Positions 1 to 12,700 are shown, numbered from the stretch's first letter. The stretch: DNA of 64,000 bases from Sphagnum compactum (GCA_965153455.1 OZ234495.1:3038001-3102000); one strand, 5' to 3'. The notes: generated by a model from the letters alone, not told the origin. A program made the numbers and translations.

Positions 1-700
1 TGTTCAACAATGACAAGATCTCTTAGGTAGGGGAAAATTCGATGAAAAATGATGATGGAATGACGCAAGAGAACAATAATCATTGAGTGTTTTTGAATGT
101 GAACAAAAAGAGATTGTGATGAACAATTTCCTTGTTACATCCAAACATTGACTATTTTTAATCCTAAACCCAAGGATTTTAATGAATTAAATAATTTGTC
201 AATTCCATTTTATCAAATCACAAAATTCACATTACCCAGTTTCAAGTTCACATTGTCAAACTTGCATTCCCAATACATTAGTTCCACATTACCAAGGCAA
301 CATTGTGAAATTGTTAAATCCCTTTCACCATGTGGATTACCCAAATGAACTTCAAATTGCTCACAAATTATTAGAAAATTGGGTTGCCAAATGCTTGAAT
401 TTTTTTTTGCCAAAACTTTTGCCCATGATTTTTGGTTGCTTAACCCTTGCCCATTTTCCTTTGTTCTCTTTCTTTCTTTTGATCTTATGGCTATTTGGAC
501 CTTGAAAGGAGCCTTTTGAAAATTCAAAATACCTTTTAAACTTATAGAAAATCTAAGCTTCCCTAACCCAACCCTAGTTTTTTGGATTTCTGCAGAGTCT
601 ATGGTTTCAAGCTATGTATGTGGTTATAGTGGTAAGAGAAACGAAGAACTAACAGGTATGGTTGATTTTAAAAAAAAATTCATATGGTTATCCTTGGACA
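1..700. other. AT-rich DNA, nothing recognised
   Basis: Short open frames on both strands (148-527) have no recognisable motif and overlap one another antisense. No repeat structure was noticed. Confidence 0.6.
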
Positions 701-731
701 ATTTCAAAAAAATTCATAGTTATTTCATTTT

Positions 732-887
732 AAAGCCTAATTACCTCACTCCTTTCCCCTACCCACCAACATCAATATAAAAAGGCAAAATAATATGTGC
801 CTTCATGTCCATGACATTTATATTAATTCAAATTATATTAAATTTGAAATTGACATAAATAATGATGAACTATTGGAAACTATATGG
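732..887 (+). repeat. left arm of a 2.9-kb inverted-repeat pair
   Basis: This segment matches the reverse complement of 3437-3594 along its length. Shared landmarks are AAGCCTAATTA, a CCCTACCCACCAACA-type block, CTTCATGTCC and TTGACATAAATAATGATGAA. A third, shorter copy in the same orientation lies at about 1550-1640 (CTTCACTCCTTTCCCCTACC). Confidence 0.65.
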
Positions 888-1011
888 GATTTAAAAAAAA
901 GAAAAAAAAAATTGATTGACACTAGTAGTGTGAAGTAACGCAAAACTCAAGATATGTAATGGTGCAATTATGTTATTCAAAATAATAATGATTAAGAGTG
1001 TTGTGACCCGT

Positions 1012-1450
1012 GGCTACGCCACTCCAGACACCCGTGACACCTCGCCCGGCCCCCTGCAGTGGCTGCCCTGGCCGCTGTTTTTTTTGGCCTCTCTGAGGAC
1101 CTCGTTTCAGGTCCTCAACGACGGGTTTTCTTTTTGAGGACCTCGATTCAAGTCCCCAACGACGGGTTTTCTTTCTGAGGACCTCGATTCAGGTCCCCAA
1201 CGACGGGTTTTCTTTCTGGGAACCTCGTTTCAGATCCATCTCGAGGTCTGGACCGGGTACTGGCCACCTCGGTTCAGGTCCTCGTTTTCAAATATGTTTC
1301 CCAACTGCCCAAGATGGACCAATTTGCTTTTCAAAGATGTTTCCCAATTGCCCAAGATGGACTGGTTCCGGCGTAATGTTAAAACGCAGAACGTCTTGTG
1401 ACACACAGACGGACACATAGACACCACGTTTGCTTTTATATATAGGATTA
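1012..1450 (+). repeat. GC-rich LTR-like insertion with 41-bp repeats
   Basis: This block is sharply GC-richer than its surroundings. It begins near TGTTGTGACCCGTGGCTACG and holds about four copies of a 41-bp unit (GAGGACCTCG, CAGGTCC, CAACGACGGGTTTTC) starting at 1095, 1136, 1177 and 1218. Next come two copies of a 43-bp unit (TTTCAAATATGTTTCCCAA, 1286 and 1329). A TATA-like TTTTATATATAGG lies at 1434-1446. The TG start, tandem repeats and TATA box resemble a solo LTR, but neither a CA end nor a target duplication is clear. Confidence 0.45.
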
Positions 1451-3436
1451 GCTTTAACTACCCCACTTTTTTTTTTATGGATATGAAAAAACAAATTAAG
1501 TTATTCATGACATGCCTTTTGAATATTTCCTTTTTAATTTCCTTTTTTTTTTTTCGTAAATACTTCACTCCTTTCCCCTACCCATCTACATGGATATGAA
1601 ACAAATGTAAAAACATTTAAAAATTATTTCATTTAACCTTATACAATTGTTGTGACAATTTCAAATATGTTCTTATTAGTGCTTGCAACACAATTTGTAA
1701 AAGGACATAGGGCAAGAGACCCTCTAGGCATAGGGTAGACAAAAATGAAAAAGAGCATTGGGCAAACATAGGGCACAAAGGCTAGGGGATTGGGTTGGAT
1801 ATAGAATGCTAAAAATATAGTATGTATGTCTCAATTTGAATAATATATAATTCCATTTTTTCATTTTGTGAAAAAATTACTTTGAGAAATAATAAATCAT
1901 AGGTATAAATAATATTGGATATTCTAAAGAAAATATTAATTATATTTAATCATGTTATATTATTTAACATTACATAACCTTGGATTAATCCAAAAGAATT
2001 CCATGGTCGCGGGGTTCTATTTTTTTTGCTCAAGGAATATGTAAAGGGGCTTTAGGCTTACTATTGAAGGCCATGACAACCACATATGTCCCATCCAGCA
2101 ACCATGCATTTTGGATGAACTTTATTCCATGAAAGTTCAGCTTTTCATCCATAAAAGTTTGTCCGTAAAATTTCATCAACAAAACTTCATTTCATGCATT
2201 GAAAATGCAGAACTGACATTTCATTTAGTGCAAAAATAAAATTTTGAATGAAACTACAAAATGGATGAAATATATTTTACATGATTATTTTGGATGATTA
2301 AGATTTCCTGAATTGCATGGATGGACTTTCATTCCATTAGGATATCTTCGATTCCAAACCATTCATAAAAATAGATACAAAGATACATTGAAAAAAATTG
2401 AACTCAAAACCTTTCCATTTACTTTCAGCATGTTCAAAAGAACAATTTAGAAGCTAGTTCCAATTTTTGAAAGGTCTCAAGTCTCAAGCTTCAAAGAGCC
2501 ATCAAGCACCAAATTTTTTTTAATTAAAAAAAATAATGAAAAAAATAAATAAAAATAAAATAAAAGAAAAAAAAGAGAGAGAAATTTTTAATTTTTAATT
2601 TTGACGAACTAGAGCCAAAATTGGATTCCCAATCCCATTTGTGTGAAACTAGAACTGAAATAGTTCTAATTTATATTTTAGAACCAAAGATTTCTTCATA
2701 AAAGTAAAGAACGACCCAAACACTAACAAGTTGAGTGGCATGGGTGAGTGAATGTAGATGAGCATTGCCCTTGGTTCTCGTGGAGTGTAGACCATCTCTC
2801 GCGGTGCTCAGTATGTGACCTTGCAAAAATATTTCTCACATTCAAGTTTAGTTATTTGTTTTTTTCCAACCCCACACATGAAACTAAAGCTAGGACTGCA
2901 AATAGGTGGGAGACAACCACCATAGTAGTATCGGGGCGGCTTGTGTGCTGAATAATGAATGTAATTTACATTTAAAAACTTGGCACCTGCATTTTTAGTT
3001 CTGAAACTTTTGACGAACAAAGAATATGTTTAATGAAATCACAACATTTTTCAAAAAAATCATGCAATTCTTGGCAAAATTTTCTTTCTTTTTTTTTGGC
3101 AAAATTTCGTGAAGTTTTGATCCATTTTAAAGGATTTTCCATGAAAGTGTTGAATGCTGTTCAAAAACTTATGCAGAAGCTCGCCAGGTAACGTCGTAAT
3201 AGCAAACCACTTGAACCAATCATTATGATTGACCAATCAGAGACAGGAAGCAACAACCCCATCATATTCTCTGGCAAGTTGTTAGGCTTTCTCAAGCCTT
3301 TTACCAGAGTCAGTAAATTGTGCAAAAATGTTGTGTCACAACCACTTTGCTGACTTTTTCTTCATTCAATTGGGGCTCAGAAATACTCTGCACTACCAGT
3401 GACAATCAACTATTTATTTATTTTCTTATGTTTTCA

Positions 3437-3594
3437 CATGGTTTTCAATAATTTATCATTATTTATGTCAATGCCAAATCTAATTTAAATTGATATACAT
3501 TTCACGGACATGAAAAGACATGTGTTAATTTATTTTTCTTCATATCCGTGTTGTTGAGTAGGAAAAAAGAATGAAATAATTAGGCTTGAAAATG
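3437..3594 (-). repeat. right arm of a 2.9-kb inverted-repeat pair
   Basis: Reverse-complement partner of 732-887, with roughly three quarters of bases matching. The arms may be the ends of an old foldback element or two copies of one dispersed repeat in opposite orientation. No transposase lies between them. Confidence 0.6.
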
Positions 3595-3599
3595 AGGTA

Positions 3600-5360
3600 G
3601 CTACCTCTATAATTGTCTTTGGAATTGTCTGGGGAAGACTGTATGACAGATTCCAAAAATCATCCATATATCAGTTCCTCAAATTTTCTCTTCATTACAA
3701 TTTTAATCCTCAAAGTCACTTCTTGAACATCATTAGAACATGTAGAATTTCATTTGTCCATATGGAAGGTGTCATACACTCAGTATAATTTCTCATATAA
3801 TCTCTCCCTATAAAGAGGATGGCACCTTGTAAAATGGCTCATCTTTTCTCACATGAATAATATATGTGTATCTATAAATGAAAAATTCTACATGTTATTT
3901 ATATCAGGCAATGGACACAAAAAGAACTTTGAGAAATTCCTCTATATATTTGGGGGTCATCAATAATATCATGAATATTAGAAATTTTCATAAAATAAAA
4001 GAAACATAGCAACAATACCTAGGTTTGGTCATAAAAGGTGTGAGATTTTAAAAAATGCATTACTATTGAGTGGGGAATGAAATTTAGGTTATCCTAAACT
4101 TAGTGATAATTTGAGTTTCACCCCACCCCCTTTTTTTTTTGGGGTGCTTTCAATTTTGTTGTCTATATTATTGATATAATTATTCTCAATTCTTGTGCAT
4201 TACATATTGTAGTACTAACTTCCAAACATTATATACCCAAATTCAATAAATGTTTTTCACATTGAGTATAATGTTTAAAAGCGCCTAAAGGCAAAGTTAC
4301 TTTGGGAATATGTGTAATGTCTCTTCGAAAACAAGAGGCACCTTACGCTTACAAGATTGGACTTGGTTACCATCTCATCAAGGCCCCTTATTTTGGGAAT
4401 GTTCCACCATTGAGGCCTTATGCTACACATAAAGATTGGCTTTAATTTCTTTATGTAATTGGAGGGCATGTTACCAAGCCTAGTTTTTCCTCCATTGTTC
4501 AAGTTGTATCCTTTCTCCCTTCATTTCATTTTGGCATTGAAAATAACCAAAATTGAACCTAAGGTTTGGTTTCAAGCTAGTTTGAAAATTGGAATTATAT
4601 CAATTTTCTTAAACTTTTTGCTTATGGTTCCAAGTGGGTGAGGGCTTAGGAAAATTCAAACCTTGCACATGAAGGGAAGGAGATGAAAACACTTAGCCAA
4701 TGAATTGTCACAATGTTTGAGATAAAAATGTGCATGTTTTATTATTATTTTAAATTATCTTGTTGATTGTTTTTTTTCATTTTCAAAGCAAAGATTTTTT
4801 TCCACATTTGTGTGAAATAGATGTGTAAATCAACAAGCGAACATAGGATCAAAATTGTGTATGTTTATTACATAGCTATGGAAATTTATGTTCTTATTTA
4901 CACAAATATTTTTTCACCTTTCTATTTTTTGTGTAACTATTGTGTCACATCATTCTCTTATTTTGGATTTCACACAATCATAAACTATGCCAAAACTTTT
5001 GAAGATTAAAATCACAATTCCCTTCATAATTTTATTCCATAAAATTTTGAAATCATATAACAACTTGTTCTCATCAAGTGAAGGTGTTTCCAAAGGTCAC
5101 AAACACTCACTTATATATTAATCAAAAGAAAATTCAACAAGAATTTTTTTAAAACTTACATATTACATGCTCCCCATGTGATTCAATATGCATATTAATG
5201 TGAGAAATATTTTTCACATTTATCATATGAAAGTCATGCACATTAATTGAAGCTATGATCAAAATTATAATTAAATTATGAAATCCAACCAACAAATAAA
5301 TTATCAAATTAAACCCATAGGTAATTACATAAGTAATAATTTAAATTACATCAAGTTATT
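3600..5360. other. AT-rich intergenic DNA
   Basis: No gene, RNA or bounded element seen. It contains poly(T) runs (about 4130) and short unconvincing frames at 4275-4641 and 4821-5009. Confidence 0.6.
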
Positions 5361-5995
5361 GGGCAAAATCATCCTTAGGTGGACCATTAAGATGTCACAC
5401 CTTGATTTTCTTAAACCCGTCAAGATTTGAAAAATCATAAGAAACATTTAAGTAAATTTTTTCATATTTTTTTTAAATGAATACATTTATTAGATTCCAT
5501 AGATTTTGAAATTTTAATAATATCAAAAATATTTTGTATTTTGATGTTCCTAATTATTACGTTTATAAAAAGTTTTAAGAATGTAACAATGGCCACCTTT
5601 CCTTGAACTTTTTGGTTAGGAACACAAATTTGAAACATGATTTGAAAAAAAAATTTGGGAAGTTTTTTTGAAAAATTATTCTATTTTAGGTTTTTACTAA
5701 ACAATTAATTGAGTAAGTATAATTTAGTTGTGAAATTTTGAAGTTAAGGCTATCAATTTTTTAAAGGGGTCATTTTAATTAGGATTTTAAATAAAAAACA
5801 GTTTTCCAATTTTTTAAATTCTAAAATAAACTTCAAGCCATATATTAATGTATGCAATTGATAAACATGAAAAAAAATATTATAATTATGAAAATATTTA
5901 AAATATAAAACCTAAGAAAATGATTTGTGCATTTTTTATTCCTTAACCATTCTTGGAGGTGATTTTTAATGGTCCACCCAAGGATGTTTTCACCC
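5361..5995. mobile_element. 635-bp TIR element (MITE-like)
   Basis: Left terminus GGGCAAAATCATCCTTAGGT, then GGACCATTAA (5361-5390). The right terminus (5966-5995) is its reverse complement with about four mismatches (TTAATGGTCCACCCAAGGAT then GTTTTCACCC). The interior is AT-rich and non-coding. No convincing target duplication was found, so the superfamily is open. Confidence 0.68.
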
Positions 5996-7154
5996 TACAA
6001 ATGCTCTAACTACCATCCAAAAAAGGACCTAGTTAAATTTGACCACATGCAAAAGGGCCATGGTGAACCTATAACCACATTGGTATGTGGTACCTTCACC
6101 TTTTTAAGGAGGCTTTTTAGTGGCCAAATTAAGTTCAAAAACTATTAAATTTGAACTCAAAAACCTTGATTAGTTCAAGCATGGGATAGTTATAATATTT
6201 GCAAATAATTTAAATTGATTTTGGGATTTTTATCATGGTGCTAACATGGGTGTCGGTTCACCCAAGACCTTGCCAAAGAGGACTATAGAAAAAAATTGGG
6301 GATCACTTCAGGAATAAAATTTTGAATTTTCACTTTTCACATTGTTAATTTTTAATGTTTTGAATATTGTAACATCTAGTGCAATTTAGAATGTAGAAAT
6401 AAGTTAGTATATATTAATTTGACATTTTCAAACTTTTATAATAATTTTTTTTCTTGAAATGATTTTTTTTCTGCATTAATTTTTTTTTTGATCTTTTGCA
6501 TATTGAAACCAGAACTGACCTAATTTTAAAAATTTAAAAAAATAAATAAATCAAAACTGAGTACCATTTTTGTAAAAACAAAGAACCAAGGAGTCTCTAT
6601 AGGCAAATTCCCTATAAGACCATGATTCTGAATTTTAGTGCACCCTCCACATATACTATATATAATTTACGAGTTTCTTAATGGAAAATGTAATGCCCCT
6701 ATATCCTTTCCCCTTCTTTCAATTCTCCCCAATTCTTTCATTGATTTTGATGTTGTGTTTAAAACTATGGATTGTGCTTTGGGAATTAAAATATTGTTGG
6801 AGATTTTTTTTTTCAACTATTTCAAGCATAGAATATCGTTTTTTTTGGCAAATATTTTCTCATTTTCACCTTCGGTAATCAAAACACATAGATTATTACC
6901 ATATAAAATTTAAGTTGAATATTTTTTTCTGGTACATAATTATATATACCTCTCTTTTTTTGCAATAATATATTACAAATTTTAAAAGTTGCATTAAAAA
7001 ATTAGAATTTCTGTAATCTTCTGCCGTATTATGCATTGTCTAAAACCACAGTTTAAAATTTAAACAAATTACAGCTTTTGTCCTCTATTTTTGTAATAAA
7101 TGAAGCACCATTCTTGTATGTTGTAGCCCTATTGAATTTGTTTCACAAATTGCC
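5996..7154. other. AT-rich intergenic DNA
   Basis: Pyrimidine-rich segments and poly(T) runs; overlapping frames at 6638-6913 are T-rich and Phe-rich translations without motifs. It ends in the poly(A) tract at 7155. Confidence 0.6.
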
Positions 7155-7180
7155 AAAAAAAAAAAAAAAAAAAAAAAAAA
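7155..7180 (+). repeat. 26-base poly(A) tract
   Basis: Uninterrupted A run. An AATAAA (7095-7100) lies about 55 bases upstream, so it may be the 3' tail of a retroposed transcript. Nothing upstream was recognised as coding. Confidence 0.9.
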
Positions 7181-7790
7181 CCGAATAAATTGCATACCCA
7201 TCGAAGACAAGTGTTATGCACTTATATAACCAACTGAACATTTACATTCACTAATATATTGAACATGTGAATTTTGCAAAGTGTGTAGTCAGAAGTCTAC
7301 AAAGTTTGAACTTGTGTCTAAATCACAACATCTTTTCAATTTTCATTTGATAAGTAGAGCCAAACATTTTAGGCTATGTTGCACAAAATCCAAACCCAAT
7401 GACTTTTTCATAATCATTAGAGCGGGTCCAGAGATTGCATATTAGTCATCTACTTTGGAACTATTTTTAATTGAAGCGTGAACAACCTCTCTAGCTAAAA
7501 CTGCACCGTAAATGAATTCATGAATCATCATGCATCAAAGAAATTTTGTAGCTGAATGTTTTTTGCCTGATGCTACAGAAATGCGATTGGTGCCCATGGG
7601 TGCTGCTACATCGGGAGGAGGCGACATAATAATAGGCACTATTAAGGATACAAGGAAGCATAAATTTCATAAGTTAGTGCAGCAAATGAAAAGAGAATCA
7701 CCCAAGATTGAACTGAACAATTAAAAAACAAAATTTGTTGTCTTAAGCATTTGGTAATATGTTGCTGAAATTTAAGAAACCAAGTACATA

Positions 7791-7943
7791 TCAATGTTTC
7801 TGCAGCGCTCCCTCTTGAGCCTTAAGGATGTCATGAGCAACAACCACCAGATCAGCAGCTGTCAATGTTTGGGAACAAACATCCTGATGTACCGGAATGC
7901 AAAAAGGATGTGGAGTAGTAATGTGAATATCCCATGCACATAA
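7791..7943 (-). pseudogene. unidentified coding-like C-terminal fragment
   Basis: A 50-codon open stretch on the minus strand ending in TGA. Its composition looks like real protein rather than translated AT-rich DNA: it has LCAWDIHITTPHPFCIPV near its start, then QDVCSQTLTAADLVVVAHD, and ends EGALQKH. I do not recognise the family. The next frame upstream (7944-8073) is also open but shifted, which suggests a decayed last exon. It lies about 450 bases from the kinase fragment on the same strand, yet I see no evidence that they belong together. Confidence 0.35.
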
Positions 7944-8387
7944 GAAACATCACAAAGAAGACACAAATGTGTTGCTTTACTTCGTCACAAACCCAAGGAA
8001 TCCAGTTTTGCAAAAGCTGATGACAGATAATGCCCACACACTTGGAGAAAATGTGAACCGAAACAGCTAGCAACCCTTGGACATTTCAAGCAAAGATGAA
8101 AATATCAGAGAGTAAAGAACTTGAGAATTATGTGTGCTCAGAGAACTGGATATTAGTGTTGTTGGTGTGTATGCAATAGATGCACACAGCGGATCGATTA
8201 CTGCTTGGTACCCATGAGCAACAGACTTCTACCCATTGCCGTGACATTGCTAGACAATTTGCCATTGGAGAATGTTCACTTGGTGTCCTTGGATTGTCAT
8301 TTGCAATAGCTGCAGGCACCATCAAGCACATGGAAGAATTGATTATAGTTAGGGACTTAGAACAACTCAGTGTTTCCTTTGAGATTT

Positions 8388-8519
8388 AAAATCAGAAAAC
8401 CTTGGCAACAAAGTGATCATCGTGAAGAGAATATTGTTTAGCTTGATGTCCCTGTGAATAACTGGTCCATAGGATTGGGCAACTCCCATATCATAAGACA
8501 TGCAAAGGATTCCCAGGTT
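8388..8519 (-). pseudogene. receptor-like protein kinase fragment
   Basis: Translating the minus strand gives NLGILCMSYDMGVAQSYG, then PVIHRDIKLNNILF, a one-base frame slip, then DDHFVAKVFDF. This is the catalytic-loop region of a plant receptor-like kinase: HRDIKxNNIL, followed by DDxFxAKVxDF, where FDF stands in place of the activation-segment SDFG. The HRD codons are at 8459-8451. The frame break and the loss of DFG mean it cannot be a working kinase. I cannot follow the kinase domain further in either direction, so it is a fragment or a single decayed exon. The subfamily is undetermined. Confidence 0.58.
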
Positions 8520-8947
8520 GATATAATGCTAATCTTACTAGGACTATTTCCTGCAGGTTTCTGAGAAAACTATAGAAGAGAGTTGCAGAAAGAAGAAATG
8601 CAGAGCTAACCTGATAGATTGTAAGGAACCTGTACACATTGAAGGTACAAGTGCAAAGATAGTTCTGCAGTTAGAAACATTACAAGAGCCTCCACCATCT
8701 ACCACTCAAAATTCAATACATAAAATTTTCAAAAGTTAAAACCTTTGAAACAATGAACACCAATGAGCTAAATAGAACTTAAAGCATTCAACAAGGAGAG
8801 AATCTATGGATTCTATTGAAAGATTTGTATTCAGGAACACTGTAAACCCTTGGCATTTATTTTGCAAAACTCAGAACTTAGACACAAAATGGGAATAAAC
8901 CCCATTGAGCAATTCTTGTGTAGGGAAGTGCCTCTCAAATTCAGTTG

Positions 8948-9900
8948 TCATACAAGTAGCAACCTTGGAACATTGTTCTTCGTTGAATCTATAGATTTAG
9001 CCCAAGCCTTCCTATCCATTAGGCTCATCACTCCAATGGTGGGATTTGTGACATGGAGCATGTACAATTTACTTCCCACATAGAAAGCAATATAGTCAAT
9101 TTCAATGAAAGGCTCTTTACACCAAGTCAAGCACAATGCATCATTGATGTGTTCAACAAGCTCAACAAACAAAGAGAAGTGCGCCAATGAAATACTTCTT
9201 TTTAGTGTCATAATACATTGTAAATAAGTTTGCTTTGCAAAACTTGACAGTAGAAACAAAGTCGCAAATGAAAGTATCCCTCCCTTGTGTAAACTTGCAT
9301 AGTTCTTACCTACATTGTTTTTAGTAACAACACATTAGCCAAACCTGGCAACGTCCATATGTCACATAAGAGCTTTTAGTTTGCTTTAACATTGTCAATG
9401 GTAGCATTATCTCCTACCATCTTAACAACAAAGCTTGCATTCATTCAAGATCTTTTTTGATGGTGATAACATTGATATCCAATGTATTTTGATATTATTT
9501 AAGATCTCATTGCCTTTCATTTCCAACATTTTAGCCAACTTTCAAAACTCAGATATTGTTTAGGGCTATGAAAAAAAATTGTACATACTAGCAAGGAGCC
9601 TTTTGATCTTAAAAACGAAGTGAAGAGAACTTATCATTTGAACAATTAAATTTGTGCAATGTGCCATGTAGTGCACACCACTCATATATGGAACATACTT
9701 TTAGATGAGTTGGGTAGTCACTTCAGTTTTGATATCCGGTAACATAATGATTCCATCTATTCTAAAACACACAAGCTTATGGGAAAGGTTAGATTCACTC
9801 AAGCCATCAAATCTAGTAATATTTTTTACAATCATGGTTGTAAGTTTAACAAGATGGAGATCCTCTTCTAGTTGTCCACCATGTAAACATGCACAAAAAG
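8948..9900 (-). pseudogene. hAT-like transposase relic
   Basis: Minus-strand sequence carrying, in order, the core of a plant hAT-type (zf-BED-associated) transposase. The first block has SNLSHKLVCF and DGIIMLPDIKTEVTTQ (about 9830-9710). YMSGVHYMAHCTNLIVQ (about 9690-9640) matches the family's GVHCMAHRTNLAVQ. Next are LLASMYNFFS, KLAKMLEMKG and HWISMLSPSK (about 9600-9450), DNATIDNVKAN with KLLCD and LPGL (about 9410-9340), SFATLFLLSSFAKQ (about 9270-9225), and an open tail to 8948 ending in NPTIGVMSLMDRKAWAKSI. Frames change several times and stops interrupt, so it is inactive. No terminal inverted repeats or BED finger were located. Neighbouring coding fragments (8388-8519, 7791-7943) lie on the same strand but look unrelated. 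Confidence 0.72.
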
Positions 9901-9959
9901 TTAGTTTTGGTTATTAAGGTAGTTTATTTCATCATAATTCACCGATACAAATGACAACT

Positions 9960-12700
9960 TTGATGGTGTGCAACACAATGTTGTGCATGGCTTTAACCAT
10001 TGTCTAAATAGGAAGGATTTGAAGAACTTGAAATCGATCATAGGGTGCTTTCATTTTAAATAAGGACAAAATGCAACTATATATATATATATATATATAG
10101 TTGCAAATAAAACAACAATATTGTCACACCCCATGGAGTCAAAGAGTTTATCATATTTTATATATGCATTAATAGGATTGATGTAATACTCACTATCAAT
10201 ATCTCCAAATTGAGTTGTTACACATTCCCTACCTTCGTGATTAATGAGTTTAGTTCAACACTAACAACTTTTTAATCCCTTCTATCTTGAAGCAAATCTT
10301 GCAACACACCATTTTCATTTTCCCATCAAGGCCACAAACTAGTTTAATTATTCAATGGTCTTAATAAACATGGTTCAATTCCTATTCGCATTCTTGCACC
10401 TTTTTCTTTCATGGTTGATTAAGTTTTATTTCTTCTATAACATCAAGTTCGGAAGTTCATAGGAAAATATACTAGGTTTTTTTTATGACAATAGTGGTTC
10501 AAATAGGTTAAAATTTACAAAAGAGATTATAGTATTTTCAAAAATAGGTTCTACATTGCTAGTTGTAAAAGTTATAGTATAGAAAGAAAGTCAATTAAAA
10601 ATTTGGTGGAGATTTCAAAGGTGCAATGGCCAAAAGCAAGAAATAAAACACCTTTGCAACATATGTGAACATGATAGGTATGACATCACATTGTAGAGCT
10701 TCTGAGGAAAATCAATTTTGGCACTTGAGAAAGTCAAACTTTAGAAACAACAAACATTAGCATTTGTAGAATCAAACTTGCAAATTGAACTTGGGAAGGG
10801 ATTGACCTCAAAAAACTATGAATTTTCTTAGAAAACATAAGAGTTGTACAACTTGCAACTTGCAAAAAACAAACAACAAGTTTTGGAGTTTGGACAAAAT
10901 TGATAGAACCTAAATGGATAATACACAAACTTGAATATGATGAATGTTGAACTTTTCTTCGTTCTTTGTTACATAATTCATCATGTTCTCCAAAAGTTCA
11001 AGTACATGCCATGTTTCAATTCTCAATTACTAAGCATGTTGCATAATGGGAAATCCTACACATTCCACTTTGCAAACAACAAAAGCTGATTAATGATGAT
11101 ACTTTGGAACTTCGGAGGTTGAAGCGATTGTACTAAAAAACACAACATTACACCACTTTTTACATTCAACAAATCACAAAGATGACTATAAGTGAAACTT
11201 ATAACAAATGTAACTTGCAAGATACACCAAGATTTGTAACAATAAAAAAGTAAATAATATCCAAGCTATCTTCACAAAATCATAGATCTTTGAGATTTGT
11301 CCTTCCTCAAGTTCCATACTAAGCATTCATGGACCATGTTATTGTCCAAAACTCAACCCACAAATAGACCACCAATTTGTTTTGTTCTTTCTCTACATAC
11401 AATGACCGTTGAATGCCATCATTATGTTGTGAGACAACAATATGTCTTTTGAACTTCTTCGAAGTGTGGTAATGGTAGGAACATTGTAGTAACTATAAAT
11501 GTTATTGAAAGCATTACACAGGGAAGATTAATGTAACAAATGATAGAATATCATTGTTGAATGTAGCAATTCATTTCAATAGATCATGACATAGATGGCT
11601 CCAAAATTTGGCCACTATTTTGAAATTTTTGCATCTGCAATGATTGATTGTAACAATAAAATTCTTTTCAAATCAATGCTCAATCTTATTCCATATTTTG
11701 ATCTATGAACATCCTCTATCTCCCACATTCAATGTACATGTAAATGAACCCACTACCAAGAAAGCCTTAAACTCCAAACTTAGATAAATGATCTATTCAA
11801 AAGTACATTTTACAATGAGTACATGTCTTCAATTGTTTATCATAGTATCTAAATGGATTTGACATAAATTAAATCATTTTTTGTTTTGCCAAAATTTTGA
11901 AAACGTATTTAGTATTTGTGCTGAAATTTTAATAAAATCAAAAGTTCAACTGTCAAGTTTGAATCACAAACCTTCAAATACTGACACTTAAAACTGAGAC
12001 AATCTAGACACACTAGACTATTCCACAACCTTGAAGAGGGGTTGTTTATTATTTGATCTACACATTACCTACTGAAAATTTCAGAATTAAAAAACCAAAT
12101 GCCGAAGTCAAGATTTTAATTAATTATTCGACAGTTTGTTGCCAAAATCGTTCAGGTACTACGATAATTTCATTCAATGAAATTGCATAGCCTTTTTGGG
12201 TTTTGCCAAATTGCAAAATTAAAACAAAAAAGAAACATTGCTGAGGAGTGAGGACTTAGGGGCAATGATTTTTAAAATTTTTGTGATGGTGCATCATTGG
12301 CTAATATTCCAAGGACTTAACATCAAGTGGTGATAGGTTTTAAAAACTTGTTTAAATATATGTTTTAAATAGTTTAAAAAAATGCTACCAAACTAAAATC
12401 AAAATCAAATTTTTGTGGGTTAATTTTCACATTGTGACAGCAACAAAAAAAAACACCAATGTGAATTGTACAAAGGTTTCTTTTGGAAAAAAATTGAAAA
12501 AGATGCCATATCTTGAGAGAAAAAAAATCACATGCCACCATATATAGATTATGAATTTATAATGGTCTTCAAAATTAGGCAAGATTCTAAAAAAAAAAGT
12601 AGAAAAAAAAATTGAAAAAAAAAATTAAAAAAATTAAAAAAATATATATATAGTATTGTGTGACCTACACGACAAAACTTGGAAAAGAAAAAAGAAAAGA
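9960..12700. other. AT-rich DNA upstream of the hAT relic
   Basis: May contain the unrecognisable 5' part of the hAT relic. The minus frame at 10734-10928 is open but has no motif I know. A/T homopolymer-rich between 12560 and 12760. Confidence 0.5.
10078..10099. repeat. (TA)n microsatellite
   Basis: About eleven TA units between AACTA and TAGTTG. Flanking TTGCAACTAT-like bases make a small palindrome (GCAACTAT...ATAGTTGC). Confidence 0.95.

Noticed and set aside
8128-8389. Open frames on both strands between the kinase fragment and the unidentified tail
   Set aside because: I could not match either strand to a kinase activation segment or any other family, so no gene is called there.
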